A stretch of DNA of 64,000 nucleotides from Salvelinus alpinus (taxonomy: Eukaryota > Chordata > Actinopteri > Salmoniformes > Salmonidae): assembly GCF_045679555.1 (NCBI RefSeq), contig NC_092087.1:21319925-21383924 (forward strand), in the 5' to 3' direction. The notes beneath the pieces were generated by a model. The model was given only the letters and a program-made list of their open reading frames with translations. It made no database searches and had not been told where the DNA came from. Within the stretch, counting starts at the first letter, position 1, and every line of letters begins with the position of its first letter. Below, piece by piece: positions 14,405 to 25,536 of this stretch. The translations under genes were made by a program, and so were the position numbers.

Positions 14405-14417
14405 AAACACTGAGCCA
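14405..14417 (+). other. self-complementary primer-binding site
   Basis: AAACACTGAGCCA, starting one base after the 5' LTR, is not a canonical TGG-initiated tRNA-complementary site. It pairs over 13 nt with the LTR sequence at 14116-14128. This arrangement is known from the Tf1/sushi group of chromoviruses. Confidence 0.7.
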
Positions 14418-14422
14418 TTAAA

Positions 14423-17400
14423 ATGAACCCAGAGGCAGCCAGTACCCAGGACTTTTTTCCCATGCTGTCCCACCACGAGGGGACTGTCCAACGTCACGAA
14501 GCTGCTCTGGTTCAGCAAGAGGCCTTAATGGCTGGACATTCTCAACTTCTGTCGGAGATGATGACTTCCATAAAGCAGATTTCTGATCAACTTTCTCCTG
14601 CAACCGCTTCTGCTCCAGTTCATCAGATTCAAGTGCCCGTGGCAGTTAACCCCCTGGCTGAACCTCGTCTGCCGCCTCCCCAACGGTTCTCAGGTGATCC
14701 GAGTGGTTGTAAGGGGTTTTTCACCCAATGTTCTCTCTCCTTCGAGCTGCAACCCTCGTCATTTCCCACCGACCGGTCCAAGATAGCATATATCATCACC
14801 CTGCTGTCGGAAAAAGCCCTAGCCTGGGCTACTGCTGTGTGGGATGCCCAAAGTCCCTGCTGTGCCAGCTACTCTACCTTTGCTGAAGAATTCAAGCGAG
14901 TGTTTCAAGGTCCTACCAGCGGTCCTGACTCAGCCAAACAGCTCCTGACTCTCCGCCAAGGTCGGCGCAGCGTGACGGACTATGCCATCCAGTTCCGCAC
15001 GGTGGCAGCAGCGAGTGGCTGGAACGACGAGGCGCTCACAGTGTGCTTTTTGAAGGGTCTTTCCGACACCATCCAAGATGAACTGGCCACTCGGGAACCA
15101 CCGGACAACCTCGAGTCCCTGATCAAGTTGGCTTCACGCATAGACCAGCGTCTGAGAGAGAGAGAGCTCAACCGTAGATCTCTCACCCTAGCTCCTATCG
15201 GTCCCAGCTCCGAGTCTCCACCTTTATCCCCGCTGACTCCACCGGAACCCATGCAGGTTGGACGCATCTCCCAGGCTGAGAGAGACCGCCGGATGAGGGA
15301 GCGATGCTGTCTATATTGCGGCAAACCGGGCCATTTCCTCTCCACGTGTCCCGGGCTCCAGGGAAAACGCACTCTCCCGTGCAGGCCTGGGAGGACTGTA
15401 ACGGGAAACATAACCTCCTCCCATCCATCCAACTCCCGCCTGCTCATTCCAGTTACCCTTTCCTGGGACAACCACGAGCTTCCCCTTCAAGCCTTGGTAG
15501 ACTCTGGAGCCGCAGGTAACTTCATGGATGGTGTCTGGGCGAAGGAGAATGGCGTTCCCTCTGAACCTCTAAGTGACCCCATAAGGGTTACTACGTTGGA
15601 TGGAAGCCCTTTGGGATCTGGACTTGTCACTCGTGTCACTACCCCCTTGCGTCTTTCAGTTTCCCAACACCAGGAAGTGATGAACTTTCATCTGACCTCG
15701 TGTTCCGAGTTCCCTCTCGTCCTTGGATACCCTTGGCTTCACAGCCATAACCCTCACATCGACTGGTCTGTGGGCACTATCAAGCAGTGGGGTCCTACGT
15801 GCCAAGCCACTTGTATCTTCCCAAGTTCCCCGAGTTCCCCTCCCGAGTCTCTAGAATCCATCGACCTGTCCCGAGTTCCCGAGTGTTACCATGACCTCAA
15901 ACCGGTATTTAGCAAACAGAGGGCCACCAAACTACCACCCCATAGACCTTACGATTGCCCCATCGACCTGTTTCCGGGCACCTGCCCCCCCAGGGGTCGG
16001 ATCTTTTCCCTATCTCCTCCCGAACGAGCTGCTATGGATACCTACATCAAGGACGCTCTGGCAGCAGGCCTCATGCGTCCATCCACCTCGCCGGCGGGAG
16101 CAGGGTTTTTCTTTGTGGCCAAAAAAGACGGGGGATTACGTCCTTGCATCGACTACCGGGGACTTAATGCCATAACCGTCCGTAACCGCTACCCGCTACC
16201 CCTTATGGCCACAGCCTTTGAGCTGCTCCAGGAAGCAGTGGTCTTCACTAAGCTTGACCTGCGGAACGCATACCATCTTGTGCGGATCAAACCCGGTGAC
16301 GAGTGGAAGACCGCTTTCAACACGCCTACTGGTCACTACGAATACTTGGTGATGCCCTTCGGCCTGACCAACGCCCCGGCTGTGTTCCAAGCGCTCATAA
16401 ACGATGTGCTTAGGGATATGCTTAACATTTTCGTGTTTGTTTACTTGGATGACATCCTCATCTTTTCGAGCTCCCTTCAAGAACACACTAAGCATGTCAG
16501 ACAAGTGCTCAAACGCCTCCTAGACAGCCATTTGTACGTTAAGCCGGAGAAGTGTGAATTCCATTCCTCTCGAGTACAGTTCCTGGGATTTGTAGTGGAA
16601 CCCGGTCGAGTCCAGATGGACCCCAAGAAGGTAGGGGCGGTAGCAGATTGGCCCACCCCCAAGTCCGTTAAGGAAGTTCAGCGTTTCCTGGGCTTCACTA
16701 ACTTCTACCGCAAGTTCATCAAGAACTTCAGCTCGGTGGCAGCCCCTCTCTCAGCTTTAACCAAGGGTGGCAACACAAGGTTTCTGTGGGGAAGAGAAGC
16801 TGAGACGGCCTTCCAAGGACTCAAGCAGCGCATCCTCTCTGCTCCCATCCTGACACTACCGACGGCGGATGAACCTTTTGTGGTGGAGGTAGACGCATCA
16901 GAGGTTGGTGTTGGAGCTGTCCTGTCTCAGAGGGGTGAAGACAAGAGGCTTCATCCTTGCGCCTTCTTCTCTCACCGGCTTACCCCGGCCGAGAGGAATT
17001 ACGATGTGGGGGATCGTGAACTCCTAGCGGTTAAGATGGCATTGAAGGAATGGAGACACTGGCTCGAGGGGGCTTCTCAACCGTTTCAAGTGCTTACGGA
17101 CCACAAAAATCTGGAGTATATCCAGCAGGCGAAGCGGTTGAACTCCAGACAAGCTCGATGGTCTCTTTTCTTCAGCCGATTCCAGTTTATTCTCACCTAT
17201 AGACCCGGGTCGAAGAATCTCAAACCGGATGCCTTGTCACGAGTCTACTCTCCTGCCATTCGAGAAGATACTGACATGACTGTTCTTCCTGCCGCTAAGA
17301 TCGTGGCTCCGATCTCGTGGCAAGTGGAGGATACCGTGAAACAAGCTCAAGCCATCGAACCGGGCCCTGGAGGAGGTCCTGCTAATCGGTTGTTTGTTCC

Positions 17401-18706
17401 CAAGGCAGCAAGGTCCCAAGTCCTTCTGTGGGGGCACTCCTCTCGCCTCACCTGTCACCCGGGCGTAGGTCGCACCTTGGAGTTCATCCAGCGTAAGTTC
17501 TGGTGGCCCACCATAAAAGAAGACGTTGCCACTTTCGTCAAGGCCTGTTCCGTGTGCTGCCAGGGCAAATCTTCTCACCTCCGCCCTCAAGGACTCCTTC
17601 ACCCTTTATCTATTCCCCACCGACCCTGGTCCCATATCTCGCTGGACTTTATTACTGGCCTTCCTCCGTCCCATGGTAATACTACGATCCTAGTCATCAT
17701 CGACAGGTTTTCTAAGGCGGCCAGGTTTGTTCCCTTGACCAAATTACCTTCTGCCAAGGAAACAGCTGAGTTGGTGATTAACCATGTGTTCCGAGTCTTT
17801 GGCATCCCGCAAGATATGGTTTCCGACAGAGGTCCCCAGTTCGCCTCAAGGTTTTGGAAGGCCTTCTGCCAACTCATAGGGGCCACGGCCAGTTTATCTT
17901 CAGGGTACCATCCGGAGTCCAACGGCCAAACTGAGAGGATGAATCAGGAGCTGGAAACCACCCTCAGATGTATGGTTTCCAACAACCCATCCACATGGTC
18001 AGCCTTCATTGTTTGGGCTGAGTACGCGCACAACACCTTGTGCTCCTCCTCCACTGGTATATCCCCGCACGAGTGTCAGTTTGGCTATGCTCCTCTATTG
18101 TTCCCGGACCAGGAGGCAGAAGTCAGAGTGCCTTCAGCCTCGAGGTTCATCAGACGCTGTCGGCTTACGTGGAAGAAGGCCCGTCTTAATCTTCTGCGTT
18201 CCTCTCAGCAGTACCAACGACAAGCCAACAGACGTCGCCGTCCCGGTCCTACCCTGTACCCCGGCCAGAGAGTATGGCTCTCAACAAAAAACTTACCGCT
18301 ACGGGTGGAGTCTCGCAAGCTGTCCCAGAGATTCATCGGACCCTTTAAGATTGCCAGGAGAGTCAATCCCGTTACTTTTCGCCTGCACTTACCCAGATCC
18401 CTTAAAATCAATCCCACATTTCACATTTCTTTATTAAAACCTGTTGTTTTTTCTCCCCTTATTCCGGCAGGCAGACCTCCCCCTCCGCCCTGTGTCATCG
18501 GAGGCCAGTCGGCTTATACCGTCCACCGGATACTGGACTCCCGCCGGGTGCAGCGGTCCTGGCAGTATCTGGTGGACTGGGAAGGCTACGGTCCCGAGGA
18601 GCGCTCCTGGGTTCCTGCCAAGGACATACTGGACCCTGACCTCATTCGTCAGTTCAGGGCCCTCCACCCTGAGAAGGCTGGTAGGAACGTCAGGAGCCGT
18701 TCCTAG
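14423..18706 (+). CDS. Gypsy Gag-Pol polyprotein with chromodomain
   Basis: One open frame of 1427 codons with no stop or frameshift. Visible domains: Gag (about 60-280); a CCHC zinc knuckle C296-C309 (CX2CX4HX4C); aspartic protease with DSG at 360-362; reverse transcriptase with YLDD at 674-677; RNase H starting near D824 (VDAS); integrase HHCC zinc site (H1005, H1012, C1042, C1045); integrase core D1075, D1135, E1171, with 35 residues between the last two; chromodomain about 1363-1415 (HRILDSRR..., [15 protein letters not shown]). All key catalytic residues are present, so the protein is potentially active. Gag and Pol are in one frame with no shift site, as in Tf1/sushi-like elements, where Gag is released by proteolysis. 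The ATG at 14423 is the first after the primer-binding site. Confidence 0.95.
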   Translation: MNPEAASTQDFFPMLSHHEGTVQRHEAALVQQEALMAGHSQLLSEMMTSIKQISDQLSPATASAPVHQIQVPVAVNPLAEPRLPPPQRFSGDPSGCKGFFTQCSLSFELQPSSFPTDRSKIAYIITLLSEKALAWATAVWDAQSPCCASYSTFAEEFKRVFQGPTSGPDSAKQLLTLRQGRRSVTDYAIQFRTVAAASGWNDEALTVCFLKGLSDTIQDELATREPPDNLESLIKLASRIDQRLRERELNRRSLTLAPIGPSSESPPLSPLTPPEPMQVGRISQAERDRRMRERCCLYCGKPGHFLSTCPGLQGKRTLPCRPGRTVTGNITSSHPSNSRLLIPVTLSWDNHELPLQALVDSGAAGNFMDGVWAKENGVPSEPLSDPIRVTTLDGSPLGSGLVTRVTTPLRLSVSQHQEVMNFHLTSCSEFPLVLGYPWLHSHNPHIDWSVGTIKQWGPTCQATCIFPSSPSSPPESLESIDLSRVPECYHDLKPVFSKQRATKLPPHRPYDCPIDLFPGTCPPRGRIFSLSPPERAAMDTYIKDALAAGLMRPSTSPAGAGFFFVAKKDGGLRPCIDYRGLNAITVRNRYPLPLMATAFELLQEAVVFTKLDLRNAYHLVRIKPGDEWKTAFNTPTGHYEYLVMPFGLTNAPAVFQALINDVLRDMLNIFVFVYLDDILIFSSSLQEHTKHVRQVLKRLLDSHLYVKPEKCEFHSSRVQFLGFVVEPGRVQMDPKKVGAVADWPTPKSVKEVQRFLGFTNFYRKFIKNFSSVAAPLSALTKGGNTRFLWGREAETAFQGLKQRILSAPILTLPTADEPFVVEVDASEVGVGAVLSQRGEDKRLHPCAFFSHRLTPAERNYDVGDRELLAVKMALKEWRHWLEGASQPFQVLTDHKNLEYIQQAKRLNSRQARWSLFFSRFQFILTYRPGSKNLKPDALSRVYSPAIREDTDMTVLPAAKIVAPISWQVEDTVKQAQAIEPGPGGGPANRLFVPKAARSQVLLWGHSSRLTCHPGVGRTLEFIQRKFWWPTIKEDVATFVKACSVCCQGKSSHLRPQGLLHPLSIPHRPWSHISLDFITGLPPSHGNTTILVIIDRFSKAARFVPLTKLPSAKETAELVINHVFRVFGIPQDMVSDRGPQFASRFWKAFCQLIGATASLSSGYHPESNGQTERMNQELETTLRCMVSNNPSTWSAFIVWAEYAHNTLCSSSTGISPHECQFGYAPLLFPDQEAEVRVPSASRFIRRCRLTWKKARLNLLRSSQQYQRQANRRRRPGPTLYPGQRVWLSTKNLPLRVESRKLSQRFIGPFKIARRVNPVTFRLHLPRSLKINPTFHISLLKPVVFSPLIPAGRPPPPPCVIGGQSAYTVHRILDSRRVQRSWQYLVDWEGYGPEERSWVPAKDILDPDLIRQFRALHPEKAGRNVRSRS

Positions 18707-18717
18707 GAGGGGGATTC

Positions 18718-19176
18718 TGTCAGGTTTTGGCCAGGACTGTTCTGGTTTTTTGTCACTAGATGTCCCCATTGCACCTTTTTTGTACCTTTTGTTTTTCCCT
18801 TGCTCTATTATTGTTTGCACCTGTATGTCGTTCCCTTGTTAGTATTTAATCCCTGTGTGTTCCTTAGTTCCTGGCTCAGTGTTTGTATGTTAGCACCCAG
18901 CCCCAGCCCAAGCCTTGTTGTGAACATATATTTTTCTCTTGTTGGATTTTCCAGAGGTTCTCTGGTTTTGTTCTTTTGTATTTTGTATTAGTCTTTTAGG
19001 TTTGTTTTTTCCCTTGCTGTTTTTACCACTTTGTGGATTTTCTTTGTATGTGGATTTTCTTTGTATTTTGGAAGTTATCTATTTTTTATTAAACCACCAT
19101 CTCTAGTACTGCTGTGTCTGCCTCATCTTCTGGGTTCTGCCGATTTAGTGACTGTTTCTAGCACCGGGTCCTGACA
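18718..19176 (+). repeat. 3' LTR of the chromodomain Gypsy
   Basis: 459 bp. Same as the 5' LTR except one substitution (GGATTAGTC to GTATTAGTC near 18988) and a tandem duplication of GTGGATTTTCTTTGTAT (17 bp, around 19033-19066). The self-primer sequence recurs at 18872-18884. Confidence 0.95.
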
Positions 19177-20483
19177 CCAACGTCAAATACCTAAATACTC
19201 ATCATAAAACATTTCTGAAAAATATATGGTGTACAGCAAATGAAAGACAAACATCTTGTGAATCCAGCCAATATTTCCGATTTTTTAAGTGTTTTACAGC
19301 GAAAACACAATATAGCATTATATTAGCTTACCACAATAGCCAGAAACACAAGCCATTTACCAGCAGCAAAGGTTAGCGATCGTAACAAACCAGCAAAATA
19401 TATATAATTTTTGACTAACCTTCATAAACTTCATCAGATGACAGTCCTGTAACATCATATTACACAATGCATAAAGGGTTTGTTCGAAAATGTGCATATG
19501 TAGCGGCACAAATTGTGGTTATACAATGTGAATAGTAGCCAAACTTCAAGCAATCTGTCCGGCGCCATCTTGGAGAGGCACCTAATCTAATCAATAACTA
19601 ATCATAAACTTGACTAAAAAATACAGGTTGGACAGCAAATGAAAGATACATTAGTTCTTAATGCAACCGCCGTGTTAGATTTTTAAAATGAACGTTACTA
19701 CGACATACAGCGTGCGTTACAGCGAGACCGTGCCGAAATTAATGGCAGAATTATTGTTTAACATTTTTCAACATAAATACGAATTAACAGCATAAAGACT
19801 TCTTACTATTTGTTGAGCTAATCGTTGCTCGGCTGTAGAATGTCGTCTTCAACCGTGTAATTAGCAGCAAACATTAGCTATGTGGCCCAGACATGCCCAA
19901 CTCTTCAAAACGCAGGACAAAGAAAATTCCAAAAATCGCAATATACTCATATAAACTGATATAACTCGGTTTAAAATAACTACGTTATGATGTTTCTAAC
20001 ACCTATATCGAATAAAATCAGAGCCGGATATATCTAACGCCGATAACGTGAGCTTTTCAGAATGCCATCCTGAGGTCTGCTTTGCGCCATGACGAACGTT
20101 GAAAAGGGTGCCCCCCTCGTTCCAAGCCCATTTATACGGCCTCAGATCTACCTAGCAACACCATTCCAATTCTCAACGCTTGCTGACATCTAGGGGAAAT
20201 CGTATGCAGTGCTTGTCGACCAATAGAATAATTGCAAATTATTTAACTGACCCAGGAACAGAGTTCCCGATTTCAGATTTCTCACTTCCTGACAGGAAGA
20301 TTGCTCCAACTCGAGTTCTGTTTTACTCACAGATATAATTCAAACGGTTTTAGAAACTAGAGAGTGTTTTCTATCCAATAGTAATAATAATATGCATATT
20401 GTACGAGCAAGAATTGAGTACGAGGCAGTTTAATTTGGGAACGAATTTTTACAAAGTCGAAATGGCGCCCCCCTATTGACAAG

Positions 20484-20611
20484 AAAGTTTGGTGTGGGTT
20501 TTAGGTCCCAGTTGTTGTTGCTATGCAACTATCAGTGGACACCTCATGAGTGCCTTTTAGAACCCCTCCTAAAACCCCACCTGTTTTGGGTTTTCTTGCT
20601 GGGGAACATAA
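20484..20611 (+). mobile_element. right part of the 5' LTR of the old Gypsy element
   Basis: Resumes the similarity to the LTR at 25537-26062 (AAGTTTGGTGTG, then CAGTGGACACCTC, CCCACCTGTTTTG, CTTGCTGGGGAACATAACA). It lacks a block that is present in the 3' copy. The sequence after it, AAATGGGGGCTTGTAT, resembles a primer-binding-site region. Confidence 0.65.
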
Positions 20612-20877
20612 CAAAATGGGGGCTTGTATCTTGTTTCCCATGAGTATGGTAGTTTCTCTAATAACCTACTCAGATGCTTTGCTGTGCCCAGATTGTTGAG
20701 TGTTCAAAATACACTTTTTGTGGTTGAGTTTCCGTGACTGACATCCACCCAGAGGGGTTAGAAGATTGATTGAAACATTTTGAAAGTTGCATAACACCGT
20801 CTAATTAAAAAAAAATCCATGGACTTTAAGTTGGATGTATTTCTGGAAACCCTACATGGGAGATACTAGATAAATGT

Positions 20878-21930
20878 ATGAAGGCAAATCTGCTCCTCAT
20901 TACAAAGGATTATGACATCAGGGTGACATCTGGTGAACCAAAAGCAGTAGTCAAAGAGTTGATCTGTACTGTTTTGGTGGAGGAAGAAATCCTTCTGGAG
21001 AGGGAGGATGATGAAAAGGGTCCTACGGGTGGTAGAGTACACCCCATATACATGCAACTGAGAGAGGTAGAACTAAAGCCAAAATGGGAGCAACAGAAAT
21101 TAGAGTTGAAGCACAGGAAAAGAAAAGATAAGTGTGCAGCCCCCCCAAAAAATGTGAACGTGCAGCCAGACTAGAACAAGAGCGAGAAGAACGTGCATAT
21201 GGCATTTGATTAAAAGAGTTGGAGCTGGAAGTAAGACAAAGGGAGATAGATCTGGAAGTACTCAAGTCAGGCCATCCTGCACCATCAACAGTTTGGTTTT
21301 GGTCGGAGCAGTCGGCTTGTACTGCATTTCAACGAAAAGGAGGTGGATGTATATTTTACTTGAGCGGATTGCCACATCCCTAAAATGGTCACGTGACATT
21401 TGGTCACTGCTCCTCCAAAGTGTTCTTGTGAGAAAAGCTCAGAAAGTGTATGGCGCTTTATCTCTTGACCGTAGTTCAGATGATGGCATTGTTAAAGCTG
21501 CTATCCTTCGGGCCTACGAGTTGGTCCCAGAGGCATTATGTCTTGAGTAATTTACGAAAGACAGAATCACAAAGCCATGTTGAGTTCGCAAGGGAACAAG
21601 CTTGTCTTTTGTGTTGTTGTTGTGGTTCTCAAGAGGTCAAGGACCTTGAGGATTTAAAGAAAATCATACTTCTCGAGCAGTTCAAGAATTGCCTTCACGA
21701 AAGGGTTGCTACCCTACATTTATGAGTTGCAGATGAGTTTGTGTTGACACATAAAACTACCTTCACAAACAAAGCACCCAGTAGTTATCCCTACGCAAAA
21801 AGCAATCCAGAGAAGTCACCTCCTACTGTGAGGTTACAATCCTTTTCTACATTACCCAAAGATAAAGATCGGCTGTAAAATGGTTTTTCATATCTGCCAG
21901 TTTGTCATTACTGCCGTGAGAAAGGACACG
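20878..21930 (+). pseudogene. decayed gag of the old Gypsy element
   Basis: Broken plus-strand frames at 20878-21171, 21206-21550 and 21450-21725 resemble fish Gypsy Gag: a lysine/glutamate-rich N-terminal part, then a SCAN-like helical region (LLQSVLVRKAQKVYGALS, ILRAYELVPEALC), then a zinc-knuckle start (CHYCREKGH) near 21895. The frames are interrupted by stops and frameshifts and no protease or reverse transcriptase follows. The rest of the interior has been lost or replaced by other insertions. Non-functional. Confidence 0.7.
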
Positions 21931-22043
21931 GAGACTGAGAGAGAGAAAAATAAATGTCTTCTTGTGAGAGCACTCCAGACCATTAATTCTCTGGTTGGGA
22001 CTGGGGCATCTCCTAAACAAAATGTTGGATCAGATGTGTATGA

Positions 22044-22271
22044 ACCCCAAGTGGCACAGCGGTCCAAGGCACTGCATTGCAGTGCTAGAGGTGTCATAAC
22101 AGACCTGGGTTTGATCCCGGGCTGTATCACAACTGGCTGTGATCGGGAGTTGCATAGGGTGGCGCACAATTGGCCCAGAGTCGTCCGGGATAAGGGAGGA
22201 TTTGGCCGGGGTAGGCAGTCATTGTAAATAAGAATTTGTTCTTAACTGACTTGTCTAGTTAATTAAATAAA
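22044..22271 (+). mobile_element. tRNA-derived salmonid SINE (SmaI-type)
   Basis: The tRNA-like head (AAGTGGCACAGCGGTCCAAG; B-box region GGGTTTGATCCCGGGC including a SmaI site CCCGGG), then the GGCGCACAATTGGCCCAGAG body and the AAGAATTTGTTCTTAACTGA tail. Nearly full length with modest divergence. Confidence 0.85.
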
Positions 22272-22685
22272 CCCCAACATATACATGTAAAGTAATCTAT
22301 AAATTCTAGTATGGTAACATGAATAAGTATATTCCAAGTTAAAATCCAACAGTGGGCAGTCAATATGTTTTTGTCTTTTGTATTTAGCCATCATAGCCCT
22401 TAGATTCATTTATGTCACATTTTTCATTTTGCTTGCAATTAATTGTTTGGCCGAGGATGTTAAAGCCATCATTTTACCAATGAAAACGGGAACCCTTGAA
22501 CAAAAGGAAAATAATATGGGAAGAACAATCGAAATATTTCTAATTTATATGAGCATAAGAACTTGTTAAGACACTTACCTTAACAGTAAATTAAATAGAA
22601 CGAATAGCATATTCAGATGTACGTGATTTTACCCATTTATTAAAAACGTGTACCTTTTAGGCAACTATAAAAAGGAAAAAATATA
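22272..22685. other. no gene recognised
   Basis: AT-rich sequence between the SINE and the young Tc1. It may be residual interior of the old Gypsy element, but no conserved frame is seen. Confidence 0.35.
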
Positions 22686-22883
22686 CAGTGGGGAGAACAA
22701 GTATTTGAAACACTGCCGATTTTGCAGGTTGTCCTACTTACAAAGCATGTAGAGGTCTGTAATTTTTATCATAGGTACACTTCAACTGTGAGAGACGTAA
22801 TCTAAAACAAAAATCCAGAAAATCACATTGTATGATTTTTAAGTAATTAATTTGCATTTTATTGCATGACATAAGTATTTGAT
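22686..22883 (+). repeat. left inverted repeat of the young Tc1
   Basis: Starts CAGTGGGGAGAACAAGTATT and ends GTATTTGAT. It contains two direct repeats as potential transposase binding sites. Confidence 0.9.
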
Positions 22884-22901
22884 ACATCAGAAAAGCAGAA
22901 C

Positions 22902-23924
22902 TTAATATTTGGTACAGAAACCTTTGTTTGCAATTACAGAGATCATACGTTTCCTGTAGTTCTTGACCAGGTTTGCACACACTGCAGCAGGGATTTTGGC
23001 CCACTCCTCCATACAGACCTTCTCCAGATCCTTCAGGTTTCGGGGCTGTCGCTGGGCAATACGGACTTTCAGCTCCCTCCAAAGATTTTCTATTGGGTTC
23101 AGGTCTGGAGACTGGCTAGGCCACTCCAGGACCTTGAGATGCTTCTTACGGAGCCACTCCTTAGTTGCCCTGGCTGTGTGTTTTGGGTCGTTGTCATGCT
23201 GGAAGACCCAGCCACGACCCATCTTCAATGCTCTTACTGAGGGAAGGAGGCTGTTGGCCAAGATCTTGCGATACATGGCCCCATCCATCCTCCCCTCAAT
23301 ACGGTGTAGTCGTCCTGTCCCCTTTGCAGAAAAGCATCCCCAAAGAATGATGTTTCCATCTCCATGCTTCACGGTTGGGATGGTGTTCTTGGGGTTGTAC
23401 TCATCCTTCTTCTTCCTCCAAACACCGCGAGTGGAGTTTAGACCAAAAAGCTCTATTTTTGTCTCATCAGACCACATGACCTTCTCCCATTCCTCCTCTG
23501 GATCATCCAGATGGTCATTGGCAAACTTCAGACGGGCCTGGACATGCGCTGGCTTGAGCAGGGGGACCTTGCGTGCGCTGCAGGATTTTAATCCATGACG
23601 GCGTAGTGTGTTACTAATGGTTTTCTTTGAGACTGTGGTCCCAGCTCTCTTCAGGTCATTGACCAGGTCCTGCCGTGTAGTTCTGGGCTGATCCCTCACC
23701 TTCCTCATGATCATTGATGCCCCACGAGGTGAGATCTTGCATGGAGCCCCAGACCGAGGGTGATTGACCATCATCTTGAACTTCTTCCATTTTCTAATAA
23801 TTGCGCCAACAGTTGTTGCCTTCTCACCAAGCTGCTTCCCTATTGTCCTGTAGCCCATCCCAGCCTTGTGCAGGTCTACAATTGTATCCTTGATGTCCCT
23901 ACACAGCTCTCTGGTCTTGGCCAT
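22902..23924 (-). CDS. Tc1/mariner-type transposase, intact
   Basis: An uninterrupted 340-residue frame, the usual length of salmonid Tc1 transposases. N-terminal paired-like helix-turn-helix DNA-binding region (about 1-110), a basic GRPR-like linker region (HPRSGAP near 55-61), then the DDE catalytic domain: D153 ([11 protein letters not shown]), D244 ([11 protein letters not shown]), E279 ([11 protein letters not shown]), with 34 residues between the last two (DD34E). The glycine-rich box is also visible (about 188-209). It would cut at the inverted repeats and reinsert at TA. The protein starts inside the inverted repeats and ends just before the left one, with no disabling change seen, so it is potentially active. 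Activity itself is not shown. Confidence 0.93.
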   Translation of the reverse strand: MAKTRELCRDIKDTIVDLHKAGMGYRTIGKQLGEKATTVGAIIRKWKKFKMMVNHPRSGAPCKISPRGASMIMRKVRDQPRTTRQDLVNDLKRAGTTVSKKTISNTLRRHGLKSCSARKVPLLKPAHVQARLKFANDHLDDPEEEWEKVMWSDETKIELFGLNSTRGVWRKKKDEYNPKNTIPTVKHGDGNIILWGCFSAKGTGRLHRIEGRMDGAMYRKILANSLLPSVRALKMGRGWVFQHDNDPKHTARATKEWLRKKHLKVLEWPSQSPDLNPIENLWRELKVRIAQRQPRNLKDLEKVCMEEWAKIPAAVCANLVKNYRKRMISVIANKGFCTKY

Positions 23925-24094
23925 TGTGGAGAGGTTGGAGTCTGTTTGATTGAGTGTGTGGACAGGTGTCTTTTATACAGGTAACGAGTTCAAACAGGTG
24001 CAGTTAATACAGGTAATGAGTGGAGAACAGGAGGGCTTCTTAAAGAAAAACGAACAGGTCTGTGAGAGCCGGAATTCTTACTGGTTGGTAAGTG

Positions 24095-24292
24095 ATCAAA
24101 TACTTATGTCATGCAATAAAATGCAAATTAATTACTTAAAAATCATACAATGTGATTTTCTGGATTTTTGTTTTAGATTACGTCTCTCACAGTTGAAGTG
24201 TACCTATGATACAAATTACAGACCTCTACATGCTTTGTAAGTAGGAAAACCTGCAAAATCGGCAGTGTATCAAATACTTGTTCTCCCCACTG
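24095..24292 (-). repeat. right inverted repeat of the young Tc1
   Basis: Reverse complement of the left repeat with about three mismatches over 198 bp. Ends ...TTGTTCTCCCCACTG at the TA target. Confidence 0.9.
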
Positions 24293-24317
24293 TATATGAT
24301 CATGTTTAATGATAAAA

Positions 24318-25361
24318 GATCCCATAAATTGTTCCATAGTCACAAAAGGCTTATTTCTCTCCAACTTTGTGCACAATTTTGTTTACATCCCTGTTAGTGA
24401 GCATTTTTCCTTTGCCAAGATAATCCATCCAAGAAGCTGATTAAACAGCATGATAATTACACAGGTGCACCTTTTGCTTGGGACAATAAAAGGCCACTCT
24501 AAAATGTGTGGTTTTGTCACACAACACAATGTCACAGCATGCAATTGGCATGCTGACTACAGTAATGTCCACCAGACCTGTTGCCAGAGAATTTAATGTT
24601 AATTTCTCTACCATAAGCCACCTCCAACGTAATTTTTGAGAATTTGGTAGTACACCCAACCGGCCTCACAACTGCAGACCACGTGTACGGCGTCATGTGG
24701 GAGAGGGTTTTGCTGATGTCAACGTTGTGAACAGAGTGCCCCATGATGGCAGTGGGGTTATGGTATGGGCAGGCATAAGCTGCGGACAATGAACACAATT
24801 GTATTTTATTGATGGCAATTTGAATCCACAGCGATACCGTGATGAGATCCTGAGACCCATTGTCGTGTCATTCATCCACCGCCATCACCTCATGTTTCAG
24901 CATGATAATGCATGTCACATGCATCTGTACACAATTCCTGCAAGCTGACAAAGTCCCACTTCTTCCATGGCCTGCATACTCAACAGACATGTCACCCATT
25001 GAGCATGTTTGGGATGCTCTGGATCGATGTGTACGACAGCGTGGTCCAGTTCCCACCAATATCCATCAACTTCACACAACCATTGAAGAGGAGTGCAACA
25101 ACATTCTACAGGCCACAATCAACAGCCTGACCAACTCTATGCGAAGGACATGTGTCACTCTACATGAGGCAAATGGTGGTCACACCAGATACTGATCCAC
25201 GCCCCTACTTTTTTCAAAGGTATCTGTGGCTGTCATATCTGTATTCCCAGTCATGTGAAATCCATAGATTAGGGCCTGATGAATTTATTTATATTGACTG
25301 ATTTCCTTATATGAACTGTAACTCAGTAAAATCTTTGAAATTGCTGCATGTTGTTCAGTAT
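24318..25361 (+). mobile_element. decayed Tc1-type transposon (different family)
   Basis: Plus-strand Tc1 remnants: 5' flank (AATTGTTCCATAGTCAC..., GGGACAATAAAAGGCCACTC), then transposase fragments in shifting frames, including the C-terminal DDE part near 24945-25195 (LPWPAYSTDMSPIEHVWDAL). The right end is ACTCAGTAAAATCTTTGAAA...TTGTTCAGTATA. An internal deletion removes the middle of the transposase, and stops and frameshifts are present. Clearly dead. Confidence 0.75.
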
Positions 25362-25536
25362 ATTTACAAAAACAATAAATGTGGCGGTTCTGTCTCATGT
25401 TTAACATTTGACAGCCAGTAGACACCATGTTTCTATTGGAGAAGGTGACGCATTTAAGTTGATCATGTTGTGAGATGGAAGTTGTTTTCTGTTGGTGGTG
25501 AGCAAATGTGTCCTATGAAAATATAGGGGCGGAGGT

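Larger units (their letters stand above)
13962..19176 (+). mobile_element. complete young Ty3/Gypsy LTR retrotransposon with chromodomain
   Basis: Full-length, 5215 bp, flanked by perfect 5-bp target duplications CCAAC at 13957-13961 and 19177-19181. LTRs 13962-14403 and 18718-19176 differ by about one substitution plus a 17-bp tandem duplication in the 3' copy, so insertion was recent. In order: LTR, self-complementary primer-binding site, one uninterrupted gag-pol frame, polypurine tract AGGAGGGGGA at 18705-18714, LTR. The C-terminal chromodomain places it among the chromoviruses, whose integrases are directed to modified histones. Confidence 0.95.
13493..20483. mobile_element. non-autonomous repeat with ~400-bp internal tandem units, split by a Gypsy element
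   Basis: Two blocks (13493-13956 and 19182-20483) make up one element of about 1.77 kb that interrupts the old LTR. Excluding the nested Gypsy, three diverged copies of a motif (AAATGAAAGATACA..., then a gap, then GATTTTTTAA.TGTTTTACAG in the first two) recur at about 13600, 19240 and 19635, a spacing near 400 bp. No coding frame is seen. The left end is GC-rich (ACCCGGATCCGGGATCCCCC). The class of element is not recognised. Confidence 0.6.
22686..24292 (-). mobile_element. complete young Tc1-type transposon (IR/DR class)
   Basis: 1607 bp between TA dinucleotides (22684-22685 and 24293-24294). Inverted repeats of 198 bp (22686-22883 and 24095-24292) differ at only about three positions. Each holds an outer and an inner direct repeat (the core AAGTATTTGA, near the tip and again near the inner end), the IR/DR layout of Sleeping Beauty-like Tc1 elements. 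The transposase frame on the minus strand is intact. It lies inside the interior of the old Gypsy element. Confidence 0.95.

Noticed and set aside
22044..22120. tRNA gene
   Set aside because: A tRNA-like head is present, but it is followed by the SINE body and tail. It is a SINE promoter, not a tRNA gene.
23950..24240. 96-codon plus-strand frame at the right end of the Tc1
   Set aside because: It is read through the Tc1 inverted repeat; the same residues appear from the other inverted repeat at 22738-23082 on the minus strand.
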